A stretch of DNA of 64,000 nucleotides from Marasmius tenuissimus (Eukaryota > Basidiomycota > Agaricomycetes > Agaricales > Marasmiaceae), in the NCBI GenBank assembly GCA_029532415.1, contig JAQOTA010000050.1, positions 930,001 to 994,000 on the forward strand. Reading direction: 5' to 3'. Positions 1-10,006 of this stretch are shown here, piece after piece (within the stretch, counting starts at the first letter, position 1; the number at the start of each line of letters is the position of its first letter). A model generated the notes under the pieces. The model was not told the origin of the DNA. It did not search any database and saw nothing but the letters and a program-made list of their open reading frames with translations. The position numbers and the translations under genes are program-made.

Positions 1-430
1 GGAGATGGGTAGTGAAGATGTGTGTCGGCCAGATGGAAGGGGAGGTTTGACGAGCCGAGAGGAAATTTGGTTGGGTTCATGAAGTTTCAGCTTCAGCTGC
101 AGACTATTCGGGGAGGAGAGACGACTGGGGAGAGTACGTTCTTCAGTGTTTTGGGTCGGAGCTGCAGCACGATGAGCTGGTGAGGACGAAAGAGCGGGAT
201 ACGAGGTTCACCGTGAACGTTTTCGTCGCTCTTTCAACCTCGTTTTGGGCGGAGAAGCTGAAAGTTTTGCTCGGAACGGACAGACATGTTGGTCTGCTTA
301 GGATTGAGTAGTGTGTGCGCAAAAGAAGCACTTTGGATGAATCTCAGATGGGGTACGGTCATCATCTCGATCAACAGAGACGGATGTGACACGAGATTCT
401 CGTCTAGCGCATGAAAAGTTTGATTGCACT
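1..430 (+). pseudogene. F2-module relic, left edge of window
   Basis: This stretch is a decayed copy of a plus-strand module (F2) that recurs near 8540-8800 and 59430-59660. Shared peptide traces are a GFMKF/FMKL-like segment near 75-90 and a block reading DELVRTKERDT here against DGLVRVLERNT in the copy near 8650. Readable frames are short and interrupted, and the minus-strand ORF over it is probably a shadow. I do not recognise the protein family. The copy may start left of the window. Confidence 0.35.
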
Positions 431-802
431 AGTCGAGCTCTAGAGTATAGTGTATAGCCTGTATCGCGCATTCAAGTACTTAGCATACCTATATTCCACC
501 CCTTGGCCTAGGATATTCACTGTCACATCTGCGACCATTCAAACAGGTGTGAAGCAGGGTTTCTGACATTCAAGCAAGGCTAGGGGTAAAACTGAAATTC
601 CAGCGACCGAGAACGTGACACGTGTCAATGCTGGTGTGACGGGTGACCGGGTCCATAGGTGGTGTGAGCTATGTTGATGTAACTGGGATCAAGATCGATC
701 TGGGAGCTCGTGTATTCCGGTGTCCTGGGACCATTGTGGCATTCAGCTTCCAGTAGCAGGGTTTTCGGATATGAAGTCTCTGTTTATAAAAGACTAAGTA
801 AT
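431..802. other. No gene seen
   Basis: I see no supportable coding region or repeat between the F2 relic and the MITE that begins at 808. Confidence 0.5.
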
Positions 803-807
803 AGCAT

Positions 808-1199
808 ACTGACCTATTTTAATCAATTCGTATGGGGTTTTGTGTGTGACAAAAAAATTTGCTGGGGAACATTCGTATGGCAGGCAAATTCCTCCGAGTG
901 ACCTGTGACAAAAACGAAAGTTCGTACGCCACTTTCGTGTCGACAGGAGCTTGGGGTGGATGAGTGGGGAGAATGGCGGCAGACGAGGCTGCCATCCGCG
1001 GTAATTCACAGAAAACACCCGACTTGGGCAAAAAAATCCCAAAAGGGTTCCTTTCTTGGCTTTTTAGGCTTACTGCAAGTTTTGTCACATACCGGGACAT
1101 TTCGTATGACCCCCCTGTGACTACGTGACCATACGAAAAGTTTTCGTATGCAGAGAGGCCTGTGACGTGTGACATACGAACTGAATGAAATAGGTCAGT
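808..1199. mobile_element. 392-bp MITE with TTCGTATG repeats
   Basis: The ends form an inverted repeat of about 27 bp: both begin ACTGACCTATTT and run to TTCGTATG, with about three mismatches. The element is flanked by the direct repeat AGCAT (803-807 and 1200-1204), a candidate 5-bp target duplication. The octamer TTCGTATG or a one-base variant recurs in both orientations, near 827, 870, 920, 1102, 1130 and 1170. There is no transposase, so it is non-autonomous. The superfamily is not assigned. A decayed right end of the same family lies near 20465-20508. Confidence 0.75.
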
Positions 1200-1204
1200 A
1201 GCAT

Positions 1205-1635
1205 CTGGAAATGACTGTGTCTCAGAATTTCAACATGAGTGAACTACAAAGCCCACCATTCCTAGGAGCTCAGCACCCCATAACCCTCTCCAAATGGTAA
1301 GCATTCTAGGCTCTTGCGAATATGGTACTCAACAGTAACAAGCTGGCAAAAGCTCTCGTTGATTCGTCGGATTGCATACCCGGGAATGTTCATTAGCAGC
1401 TAAACATAAGTAGACCACAAGGACACAAACGTTAGACTTTACAATAGACACCAAATGACGCGTCATAAATTACCGCTACAGAGCGAAGACACGAAATATG
1501 ATACGTAGATGACAAAATGGACATGGTGGTGGAAGTGAAGGAGGAGGAGGAGGAGGAGTGTATTACACGGCATGGTCCACGTTCACGTACTGAACGCCGG
1601 GTCCGGGGCTTATCCTAGCATACAAGCAGCTAACT
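1205..1635. other. Intergenic, GGA-rich tract
   Basis: No convincing gene. The stretch at 1205-1230 resembles 26630-26655, suggesting that the MITE entered an older repeated unit. A GGA microsatellite lies near 1537-1557, within sequence resembling the F3/F1 intergenic region near 28035. Confidence 0.4.
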
Positions 1636-1639
1636 ACAA

Positions 1640-2640
1640 GCGTACGCCGTAGATGCGGCCCAGGGATAGTGGGTGGTCTGACAATCACATGTCTTTACCG
1701 GATGTTCCCACGACGCATCGACAGTACTCAGACACCTCCGAGTCGGAGCTCTCCATCATTGAGACTGGCGTTCCGTGTCTTCTCTTGCACTAACTCTATC
1801 AGCTCCCAAGCTAACGACCACGGTCCATAGGACCCATTAAAATATTCGCTCGTTCGAGCTTTCTCTACGGTACGTACATCCTAAAATCCTCCCTTTTGAC
1901 TACCCCAGAACTACTCAAAAACAGATCTTGCTCAAATCTGCCCGCTCCATCACGATCAAGAACACCGACTTCAATCCATCTCCCGATTCGATCCTCCGGA
2001 ACCACGCCGACTCCTCGATTTAGATGACACAATCCTTCCAATTCACTCTCATCGACTCAGAATCACAAATTGGCCTCTGGGACCGCAGTCCAGAACTTTC
2101 ACATGACACTGCGACGTACTCTATAAGTCCTTGTCGCATCAGCGGCCGCCTTTGGGAATCAGAAGTCGGGAAAAAGGACGTGATTTGTCAAAACGAAGGC
2201 GCGGGCACGGTCTGGATAGATAAAGTGAGTTACAACTAAACAGATGTAAGGATTAAGCGCTTACCGTACATATCCAGCTTGTATCAATGTCAACCTTTCT
2301 CGCGCCCTTGGTGGATAAGCCATCTCGATAGAGCCTTTTGGAAGGGGCCTCCTAGTGTGTACCGAGAAAGCTGAACTAAATCCGAGGGTGGTATCAGAAA
2401 TAGTTTTTGTCGGCATCGAAACAATTTACCGCCATCTTAGGATCACCCGAGCACATTGATGCGCGAGTTTCCATTCAGGAAGCTTCCCAACCGTAGAATG
2501 TAGATTGGGCATTTGAGAGAGATTTCCTCTTTCAACTTTACCTGAATGACAGGACGCTCCCAAAGCGCCTGGATGATTATTCTTCGGTGAACCAGAAGTA
2601 TGAAGCTGGCTCTGGGGTCAGGACCTGCAACAAACAACAG
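1640..2640 (+). pseudogene. F1-module copy (F1a)
   Basis: This is a decayed copy of a spliced plus-strand gene repeated several times in the window. The upstream block containing TGACAATCACATGTCTT (near 1680) recurs at about 3843 and 28090. A GTACGT donor at 1870 and an acceptor at 1924 bound a 55-nt intron seen at the same point in other copies. The following exon reads FTLIDSESQIGLWDRSP, matching FTLTDSKSR and FTLTDSKSQI segments elsewhere, but an in-frame stop precedes it. A distal exon with HIDARVSI near 2455 matches HIEVRVSI near 30085. The FTLTDS core is weakly reminiscent of basidiomycete DUF6593-type proteins, but I cannot confirm that. Function unknown. Confidence 0.4.
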
Positions 2641-2859
2641 TTGAAGCGAAAAACAGTATCGTTATACGAATGGAATCACAGTCTACGGAGAAAACAGGTG
2701 GTAGGGAGCATGTATAGGTAGGCACAAGTAGAAAAGCAAAAGAAACATCGAGCAAAATAAAGCGCAAATGGAAGCACAAGAGGATAAATGAGACGTGGAT
2801 ATGTATTGCAGAGAGCGCTCCTTGCGCGAAATGACCATTTGGACAGTCTACTAGGTAAC

Positions 2860-3520
2860 CTAGGTAACATCGTCGATGAGGATGGCTGAAACTATCATTG
2901 GAAGCGAAATTGTGGTGGTAATGTGGTATGTTCCTCTATCTGTAGGTTGGAGGGGCAGGATGTCCAGGGTGGACGGCACGTCCGAGCTCCCCCCGTTCCC
3001 TCGGTGACCAGGTCGTTGGAGCCTCCCTTGATCGCGACGGTGTGTGAGCCGCACTTTAATATGAGCTGGCAAGCCGCTGTGCTTGTTGAATGCTGGAAGA
3101 CTGCCATATTCGCCGTCTTCATTGTCTCTGCCATGGTCCCACTTAACCCCTCGTCCTCCAATACCTCCATGACCTCCTCGATCGATATCAGCGGCTCAAA
3201 TTCGTGCCCTTCTCGCTCTACGACAGGACCCGAAAGTAAACTTGAAGTAAACTGTGAGATGTCGATATTGATTCTTTCAGTAACAGGACTGTGGCAGAGG
3301 AAGATGATCATTTCGGGGTTCGTTGACTCGTCTGAGGGCAATTACTGTGAGGAGCAGGGTGGAAAATCCCAGGAAACGCCAATCTGTATTCGTACGAGGA
3401 ACATGTGAGAAGAATATGGCATTTTGCTCGATAGATAAACGCACCTTTGCCGCCTAGTTCGCATGATTATGATCCAAGCTGCGTCGTTCGAGGAAGAGGC
3501 CTCGCAACAACCTCAGACGA
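2860..3520 (-). pseudogene. F3-module copy (F3a)
   Basis: Minus-strand gene relic with its longest open stretch at 2895-3341 (148 codons). It contains SDESTNPE, a VTERINIDIS segment, an acidic IEEVMEVLEDE stretch and GGSNDLVTEGTG. The same order appears in copies at 14780-15130, 21745-22313, 27060-28030 and 60290-61120. A splice donor (AAAG followed by GTGCGTTT, read on the minus strand near 3445) is conserved in those copies. It lies back to back with F1b, with a shared intergenic region at about 3520-3700. No known domain recognised. The frame breaks in the upstream exon, so it is probably dead. Confidence 0.45.
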
Positions 3521-3712
3521 CAACGATGGCGCTGAAGTTTTTTTTCAACAAAGACTGAGATGGTAACAGAGAAAGAGTTGTAACTCGACATTGAGATGGT
3601 GGTAGTGGTGGTGAGGGAAAAAAGGGTCGTCAATGTGACATTTTGCCGTCGTCATTGCAATCATCATGGCAAGTTCCTGGTCATCGTCATCGTCACCGAG
3701 AAATGAGGAGGC

Positions 3713-3718
3713 TATAAA
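3713..3718 (+). promoter_or_regulatory. TATA-like box of F1b
   Basis: TATAAA within GCTATAAAGCCTCG, about 35 nt before the ATG at 3750. The same sequence occurs at 15926-15931, at the same distance from the F1d start, so it is conserved between paralogues. Confidence 0.5.
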
Positions 3719-3749
3719 GCCTCGCCATTCGCAGCTGACAGCCACGATG

Positions 3750-4380
3750 ATCAAAGGCGGCCTCGTAACTGGCCATAGCACTGTTGTGTCCCCGGTGTCC
3801 GAAATTTAGTGTTTTGGTGGTCATGGCGGTGGAACAGCGCCCTGACAATCACATGTCTTCAACGGATGTTACCACGACGCGTCAATCATACTCAACGCGT
3901 CCCAGGGGTTTATCCATTGTTGATACTGTCATTCCACGTCTTTCCTCCTACCATCTCTGCCACGTTCTTGCCACGTCCCAAACTGGCGACTCTGATCTTA
4001 TTAGGCATATCAAAATATTGAAAGCCCCCTCTCGACTATTCAAACTACTCGAGCCCAGCTCTCGCCCAGGCTGCCTAATCCGTCACAACTAACCCAATTC
4101 CTTTACGCTGACTTCATCAATCCATTTCCCCACTTCGATCATCTCGAAGACCACATTGGCTCCCCAATTCAGTTCACTACAACCTTCCAATTCACTCTCA
4201 CCGATTCAAAATCGCGAATCATTCTCTGAGACAGCGGGCCAAACCTCGAAAATGAAACTCCAAAATACACTTTACTCACCACACCAGCGGCCGGTCCCAG
4301 TAATTACAGAGGAAAAGTCAAATTTTGATAACGAGACGAAGGTGCTAGCATGTGCGAAGATTAGCAAGTTCGAAAATTGA
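3750..4380 (+). pseudogene. F1-module copy (F1b)
   Basis: F1 copy behind the conserved TATA-like box. Its predicted start, M-x-K-G-G-L-V-T-G-H-S, matches MARGSLVSGHS of F1d, but a stop follows within about 20 codons. Later sequence near 4185-4380 retains the family core (a PIQ-like start, then SETAGQTSK, with NETKVLACAKISKFEN at the end). The copy is divergent with F3a. It is probably a pseudogene. Function unknown. Confidence 0.4.
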
Positions 4381-4384
4381 GTAT

Positions 4385-4730
4385 TTACCGTGCATCTCTG
4401 GTTAATAACGGCGCCGTGAACAGCACACCGACTGCCTCTACCACATTATAAGAGAAAAACGACCCAGATATACTCTATAGCAATTTTTTTATTAGCTCTA
4501 GTAAGATAGGGCGCGTTCGCATTGGAAAGTGATTTCAAAGGACTTGTCGGAGTCCCCTTTGTGGAAAGTTGACCCAAGGAATAGTTGTAAAGTTTTCAGC
4601 ACGTCCAGGGCGAGACTTTGCTTGCCGCGCGTGAGCATGACATTCGCGGGAGTCACAGGCCGTCACATACACGTGATGACCCTACTTGCGAATGAGCCCA
4701 ATCTTAGGCATTGACGCCCTTGAGCCTCAG
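4385..4730. other. No gene seen
   Basis: Between F1b and the D module I see only short unsupported frames. It may hold distal F1 exons too decayed to trace. Confidence 0.4.
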
Positions 4731-4736
4731 ATCCAA

Positions 4737-5428
4737 TCATGCAACATTTAAGAGAGCGGAGAGCAGTGATTCTGGAACTGCAGGCATGGAGATGTGAACG
4801 AATAAGCGAAGGATTGTAGATACGACAAATGACTCGAAGCTTCGGTAATGAGAGACTTCTGGTCCGAGTGGTCTCTGTACCCCGTAAAGTAGCTGAAGAT
4901 TAGTCGAATAAACACAAGACTTTGATATCAGACTTGCCGAAATCCGCTGAAGCCCAATCCCGTAGAAAAAAGTCGGAGCATTTGGTGTGAGACTGGAAAT
5001 GGGAATAGATGGTAGAGACTCAGTACCCGGTACACAACGACCAAGACTCATCTTTGATTACACCCAGTAGCCCTGTGTGCGGGAGATCGAAATTCTTGGA
5101 AGAAAATTGACGTGAGCGCTAAACGTTCAAGTGTTGTGGCGTTGGTCGTGGGACAGCGAAAGTCGCGGAAGATCGTAGCGAATGAACGATTGTTGGAGTT
5201 AAGGAAGAGTTCCTTCACGGCGGCCGTGGTGTGACATTGCCTCGGCGTTCTTGCACTTCCTGTCGCTCGGAATGCACTAGTGGAACAAACTGTCAATATC
5301 TCTGAGGCAAAAATGAAGACAAGTTGAAAGGATAGCGTACCATCGCTTGCGACAAGCCTAAACTCGGACAACGAAATTCTTGAGCTGTTCGATTCGTGAT
5401 GCCGGGCCTCAGGGAGTTTGATCCTCAA
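4737..5428 (-). pseudogene. D-module copy (minus strand)
   Basis: Two overlapping open stretches (5048-5428, 126 codons; 4737-5051, 104 codons) are partly homologous to 30395-30820. The shared order is an RATG segment followed by C-V-x-G/N and P-S-I/T-x-x-S-S-L. The frames change near 5050, where an intron or a frameshift would be needed. Related sequence appears in plus orientation at 6420-7371 and 22975-23290, downstream of F1 copies. The module is therefore either a distal part of F1 that has been inverted in some copies, or an independent gene. No domain recognised. Confidence 0.35.
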
Positions 5429-5429
5429 T

Positions 5430-5790
5430 GCGACTCTCCGGTAGAAACCTCGACGTCGACCAGATATGGTACTTGTGCGGTCGCAGTTGATTCATATGAA
5501 AGACTAGACGGTCGAGCACTCTGTTGGGCTAGATATACTCAATTGTATTCAATTGGCCATGAACAACGAGAGGGAATGATAGCTGACTGTCAAGAAGTTG
5601 TACACGCGTCTGAAAAGTGTACTGAAGACTTTGACTTGCATCTTTGAGTTTCGGCACCATGATGCTGCATGAGAAAGGCAGTTGGGCTTCAACCATCAAA
5701 TTGCAAGTGTGGGGATTCTACCGGCACGAAGGTCAGTTCTCGGCGAACGCCAAAATACGTGAAAAATATTCCTTCGTCGTACGTAGGCCA
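5430..5790. other. Unassigned short frames
   Basis: The plus-strand frames at 5396-5647 and 5669-5938 have no supporting paralogue except the tail leading into F1c. I do not call a gene here. Confidence 0.35.
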
Positions 5791-5792
5791 GC

Positions 5793-7371
5793 TTGCCGGA
5801 AGTGAAACGAGTTTGGAGGCCGATCCACCACTTCCGACCGACGACAACTTTTCAATCCAAATCCACCAGCTCCGCCAACCAGCTCTACGACGTCAAGTCC
5901 TTGAGATCGGAACTTTCCGACTCGTACGACCAGCTTGAATCCATTCACAAGTCAAAATCGTCCAGAATGAGTTTCTCGGCCCCCCCACATCTTCAAAATT
6001 GAAGACAATCGACGCGGCAACCTCTATATTGACAGTGTGAGCTTAGAATCGCATGTGAAACCAATTTAATACTCACCAACGCAAATATAGACCTCAAGAT
6101 GACGGCAAAGACTTTGGAGAAAGAGACTATCATGGGAGAAGGGATATTCAGGTGAGGGTCATACGATACAAATCATGTCCAAGTCAGGTACACATAAAGC
6201 TTCAGTGTGGGTCGGGGGGAGAAAGGGACGGAAGGGAGCTAAAGTCATCAGGTATTCACATTTAAGGCGCTATACTTTGGGGTCGATACGACACTTACCA
6301 TTTCCTTCCAGTGGAGTGAACGAGTAGCGGGAGGACTGCGGAAAGGTCGCATAGATCTCGTAAGGTTATTACCTTAGGTATCAAATTGAAATTAGTTTGA
6401 GTCGGAGAAATGTGAGGCAAGGGACGTGTTCGTGTTGGGGACCTCAAGTCGACATGGAGGTTGGTGGGATAGTGACGAATATGGACTCAAGCTCCAGGAC
6501 GAGTGCCTAGTCCGATCCGGTGTTTTTTCTAGGCAACAGCTATGTCATCTCCTTGCCGCGCTTGTTCTTCGATTCAAACTCCTCAAGAACGCTGGACACG
6601 TGCTGAACTGGTGTTGCGGTGCTTCAACGCTCGGTCAAGGGAGTGGCAATTCTTTAATTTTCGTACGAGGTCGAATTTTTTTTCAAGCCCAGGTCTGGCA
6701 TCCCCCCCTCCCCCCCTCCTGCCATATATGGTAACTGCACGTGTTTCACGTGCTGGATAACTAATAATTTCACTTAGTGCTTCATTTCTTGAAAACATCG
6801 GGTGTTGATGGTGGATTTCTGGCTACAGCACACGTGAGGCACCTATCTGGTGTTTGTTCAACACAGTATAAAGCTCATCATAGACCCTCTGAGAGGCCTC
6901 TAGAACCCCTCGAAACCCGAAATTTCGGTAGGTACAAAAAAATTTTAAGGGCCTTCGGCCTCCTCCCCCCCCCCTACCTCGGACTGGAAATTCCATTCTT
7001 GCCACCCCCTTGCGCTCGGTATGTGGTCATTTTCCCTTGCAAATTTTATTCGAACTAACGCACAGACCCATTCTACGCGATTTTCTCGTCTTTGCTCTTT
7101 GTCTGGCATCCTCGAAGACCCGGCACACGCAACGTCTGATAATCAGACTCTACTGTATGGTGCTCGAAATTCGAATACTCTGGAATATGATCCCCACTTG
7201 GCCGGAAAACTGGAACGGCTGCTCTGGCTATCAAGTACGGTGCCTACAAATGCGTCTCATACCTGGATCTCCCGACTTTCACAATCCTCCCGACCAGTTT
7301 TTTTTACCGTGCTTCAGCTCTCATTCCGATACGAAACTCAACAAATGAACTCAAGTTCAACTTACCGGTAG
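5793..7371 (+). pseudogene. F1 plus D module copy (F1c)
   Basis: Degenerate F1 copy with the D-like part in the same orientation. The block at 5830-6060 matches the F1 core exon of other units and ends in a GTGAGC donor. Near 6140 a RDIQVRV segment corresponds to HIEVRVSI and HIQVAG in other copies. Sequence at 6420-6650 closely parallels 22978-23190, both reading CAAGTCGACATGGAGGTTGG, and later LVLRFKLLKNAG against FLSSKPFKNAANG. Stops and frame shifts are frequent. Homopolymers (C and G runs near 6700 and 6965) lie inside. Not expected to encode a protein. Confidence 0.4.
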
Positions 7372-7379
7372 ATCGTCAA

Positions 7380-7640
7380 TAACGACTTGTCAAGACCTGT
7401 CAGGCTCATAGAACATAGCCGGGAGCTACATGATACGGAAGCAGCGTCGACCGATTTTTATTTCTTTGACCACTAGTGCGCACAGAACTCGCGCTTTTCG
7501 TTCCATGTTTCTTCATCACGTTTTCTTTACTCATCCTCAAGGTGATATCGACCTGTAATCTATTCCCAACTCACATTGACAGAGAACTTTCTTCTTTTCG
7601 ACAGAAATCTTAGTAGTATAGTCTTTGGACAGTCAAAGGA
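7380..7640 (-). pseudogene. F6 relic
   Basis: The block starting near 7385 (ACTTGTCAAG, then GGGAGCTACATGATACGGAAGC) matches 23405-23480, where the minus-strand frame is open for 80 codons. The order F1c, F6, F2 here equals that at 22.2-24.85 kb, so both segments derive from one duplication. No open frame survives here. Confidence 0.3.
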
Positions 7641-7975
7641 AACAATAGATCACCGGTGTTGGTTCAATCATGGTTACAGCGAGGTTGGTGATGGCTTGAA
7701 GGGGTATGGGTGGGAAGGCACATGGGAATGTTTGGAGGTGGGCAGGTGGAGGTGAAGAGGAGTAGGGCACTGGCAGACACATTAACGGACCTGTGAGCAG
7801 AATTATTAGGCATGTGGATGGTACGTCTCTTGTTTTTCCTTTTCCTTCCCAACTTCGTCGTGCTGACAACAATGTACCGTAGCGTGCAGGCTATGTAGTC
7901 ACTATGTCCATCAGATACACACACATCGCTTGCGATCGTCAGTGTGTATCGTAGTCTGAATACTCGAGACTAGAT

Positions 7976-8840
7976 GTGTCCATTGTCGCGGACGAGTCAA
8001 CCAACTCCCTTCCACCCATCAATGTCATGAGTAAGCTACCGCATACATGGTGGAAGTACAAATTGCCGAGCAAGAATGAATCCAAGCTTGTTCGCTGGGA
8101 TGCAACTCGCGCTCCCGTCGCCTTTCCACTTGTCGCTTATACTTTTATTGGCAAACAGGGTTCTGTGTGAATCAACATCCACGACACTCCCCTGATCAAG
8201 TAGCATCTCCTTTTTCTTCCTTTCTACAAGTCAACCGAAGGCGTTCTTTGTTTCTAGATTTGTAGACAATCCTCGGCCTACAAAAAAAACTCTCACTCAC
8301 TCAAAACCAGCGATTTCTCACCGCCAACTCGACTAATTTACCCTAACCTCCCGCCATTCTCCGATCCTCAGCCCTGCGAACTCGAAGACGAACAAGGGTA
8401 GTAGGGTAGTATCCACGTCGACAGACATCCGATACGGGGTATCATCTTCTCTCTTTAGTCTTAGTTGTTACTGATAAGGGAGATTGGAAGGGTTACGGCG
8501 GGATCGGGGCGGGAGTGTGTGGCTTGTTGATAGGTTGTTGTGGCTTGTGGTTGGGCTTATGAAGCTTTGGTGCAGAATTTGGACAACGCGTGGCCAGGGG
8601 TACGGAAGAAGAAGAGTGTGACTGTTTTTCGTGCTCGTGGCTCAGCGCATCAGTATGATGGGTTAGTGAGGGTGCTTGAGCGGAATACGAGTTTGACTTG
8701 GATCTTTTTACGGCTCCTTCGACCTCCTGGGTAGAGCAGATAAAAACGTTGCTCGTGATTGATGTATTGGTCTGCCTGTGGTTCGACGGCGGGTGCGCAG
8801 AGGAAGCAATTTGACTCTGGAGGCAGTAGAACTGTCATCC
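7976..8840 (+). pseudogene. F2-module copy (F2b)
   Basis: Sequence at 7985-8010 (GACGAGTCAACCAACTCC) parallels 23705-23725. The part near 8330-8450 retains the F2 pattern of a Pro/Asn-rich segment, then ELEDEQG, then YPRRQTSDTGY. This compares with EGxSEWYPRRRRSDTAYR near 24390 and ENGWYPRRPRSSTR at 59200. The distal part near 8645-8735 reads QYDGLVRVLERNTSL. Stops occur in all frames between these blocks. No function known. Confidence 0.4.
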
Positions 8841-9214
8841 AAGTCGATAAAGATAGTTACAACACGGAAAGGGCTTTTGGCAAGCTTGAGGCCATAATAT
8901 AGGAATGTTCGTGAGTATCAAGTTTTTGAGGCCATTGATACTCATGAGAGGGCCGTTCACGGTTGGTAGCTGTTTCGGGGGGGGTTTGATTCCAACCCTT
9001 TCCTGATGTACACTTTCTCCCCTTTAATTCTGAACTCTGCACTTTTTCATCAGCGCCTAAACACCGACTTTTGTACGTGGAAGTGAATTGTAACACCCAG
9101 ATTGCTCAGGTCCGCAATCGACGGCTAAGTTGGAGAACATGACCTGGGGACCCCGATGCGTTTATCCTGGCATATTACACTATTTGGAGCTTTCTGGCCG
9201 TGTCAACAGTATTG

Positions 9215-9298
9215 GACAACTCACAAGGCTCTTTCGAGTTCCAAGCAGAACCGACCTTTCCATCCTCGATTCTCCGTTTGAGAATTTGAGTGCCTTGC
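9215..9298. repeat. Diverged direct repeat, copy 1
   Basis: This block of about 85 bp and the block at 9415-9503 share GACAACTC, CGAGTTCCAA, ACCTTTCC-like and TCCTCGA segments in the same order, about 200 bp apart. In one plus frame both read L-(F/L)-R-V-P and (S/F)-(I/V)-L-D, so they may be repeat units of a lost gene. No gene is called. Confidence 0.45.
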
Positions 9299-9414
9299 TA
9301 TTGTTGTTGGAGTTTGTGTGACCTTGAGGTTTGAAACACTCCTCGATACCTCTTGGATTTGGGTGTATCACCACGCCGTCTGGATCCTTTTGGACGTTAT
9401 CCGAGTCCCAACGA

Positions 9415-9503
9415 GACAACTCATGGGGCTTCTGCGAGTTCCAAAATTGGCCGATAATGACTTTTCCGTCCTCGACCCACCGTTGGGAGCTCGAGCGCCC
9501 TGC
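9415..9503. repeat. Diverged direct repeat, copy 2
   Basis: Second unit of the direct repeat that starts at 9215. The frame reads LLRVPKLADNDFSVLDPP. Confidence 0.45.
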
Positions 9504-9559
9504 AACCGACGTCCGTCGAGTGATAGGCGGCAGGCCGAGTCAGAGCTCGTGTCTCCTTG

Positions 9560-9990
9560 AACAATTCCGGACCTTACTCTCGTATAGATCACTCATTTAC
9601 CTCAATCTCTCGCGTCTGCTATCATACCTCTCAACTTTCCGAGGGCTTTGCATTCATGAACGTTGAGGCCCCTAAATGCCTTCAAAACACTTCCAGTGCA
9701 CTTATGCATTAAGAGAGAAAACCTCTGCCTCCCTTCCTAACGTGCTGCCACCACGCTGAATAGGTGTCAATCCGGAGTCATGACCAGATAGGGAGTGAAA
9801 ATCAATAAATTAGCGAGTGTTCAGTAAAGATCGACGTATGGTATAGTACTGAGCTGGTCAGGGAAGGGTATGCAAATAGAATAGAAGGGTCAGGTAGGGA
9901 CTAGGGAGGGAGGAATGATTTGATACACTGCTGGTTGACAGACTGAATGATGTTGAAGAAACAAGATCTCAATCAGCCACCCTGCTTGTC
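9560..9990. other. No gene seen
   Basis: This region holds the 3' flank of the membrane-protein gene that ends at 10007. No supportable feature. Confidence 0.4.
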
Positions 9991-10006
9991 AACATGACCC
10001 CAAACC

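Noticed and set aside
1537..1557. GGA tract as a regulatory element
   Set aside because: A simple microsatellite that is variable between the paralogous units. No evidence for function.
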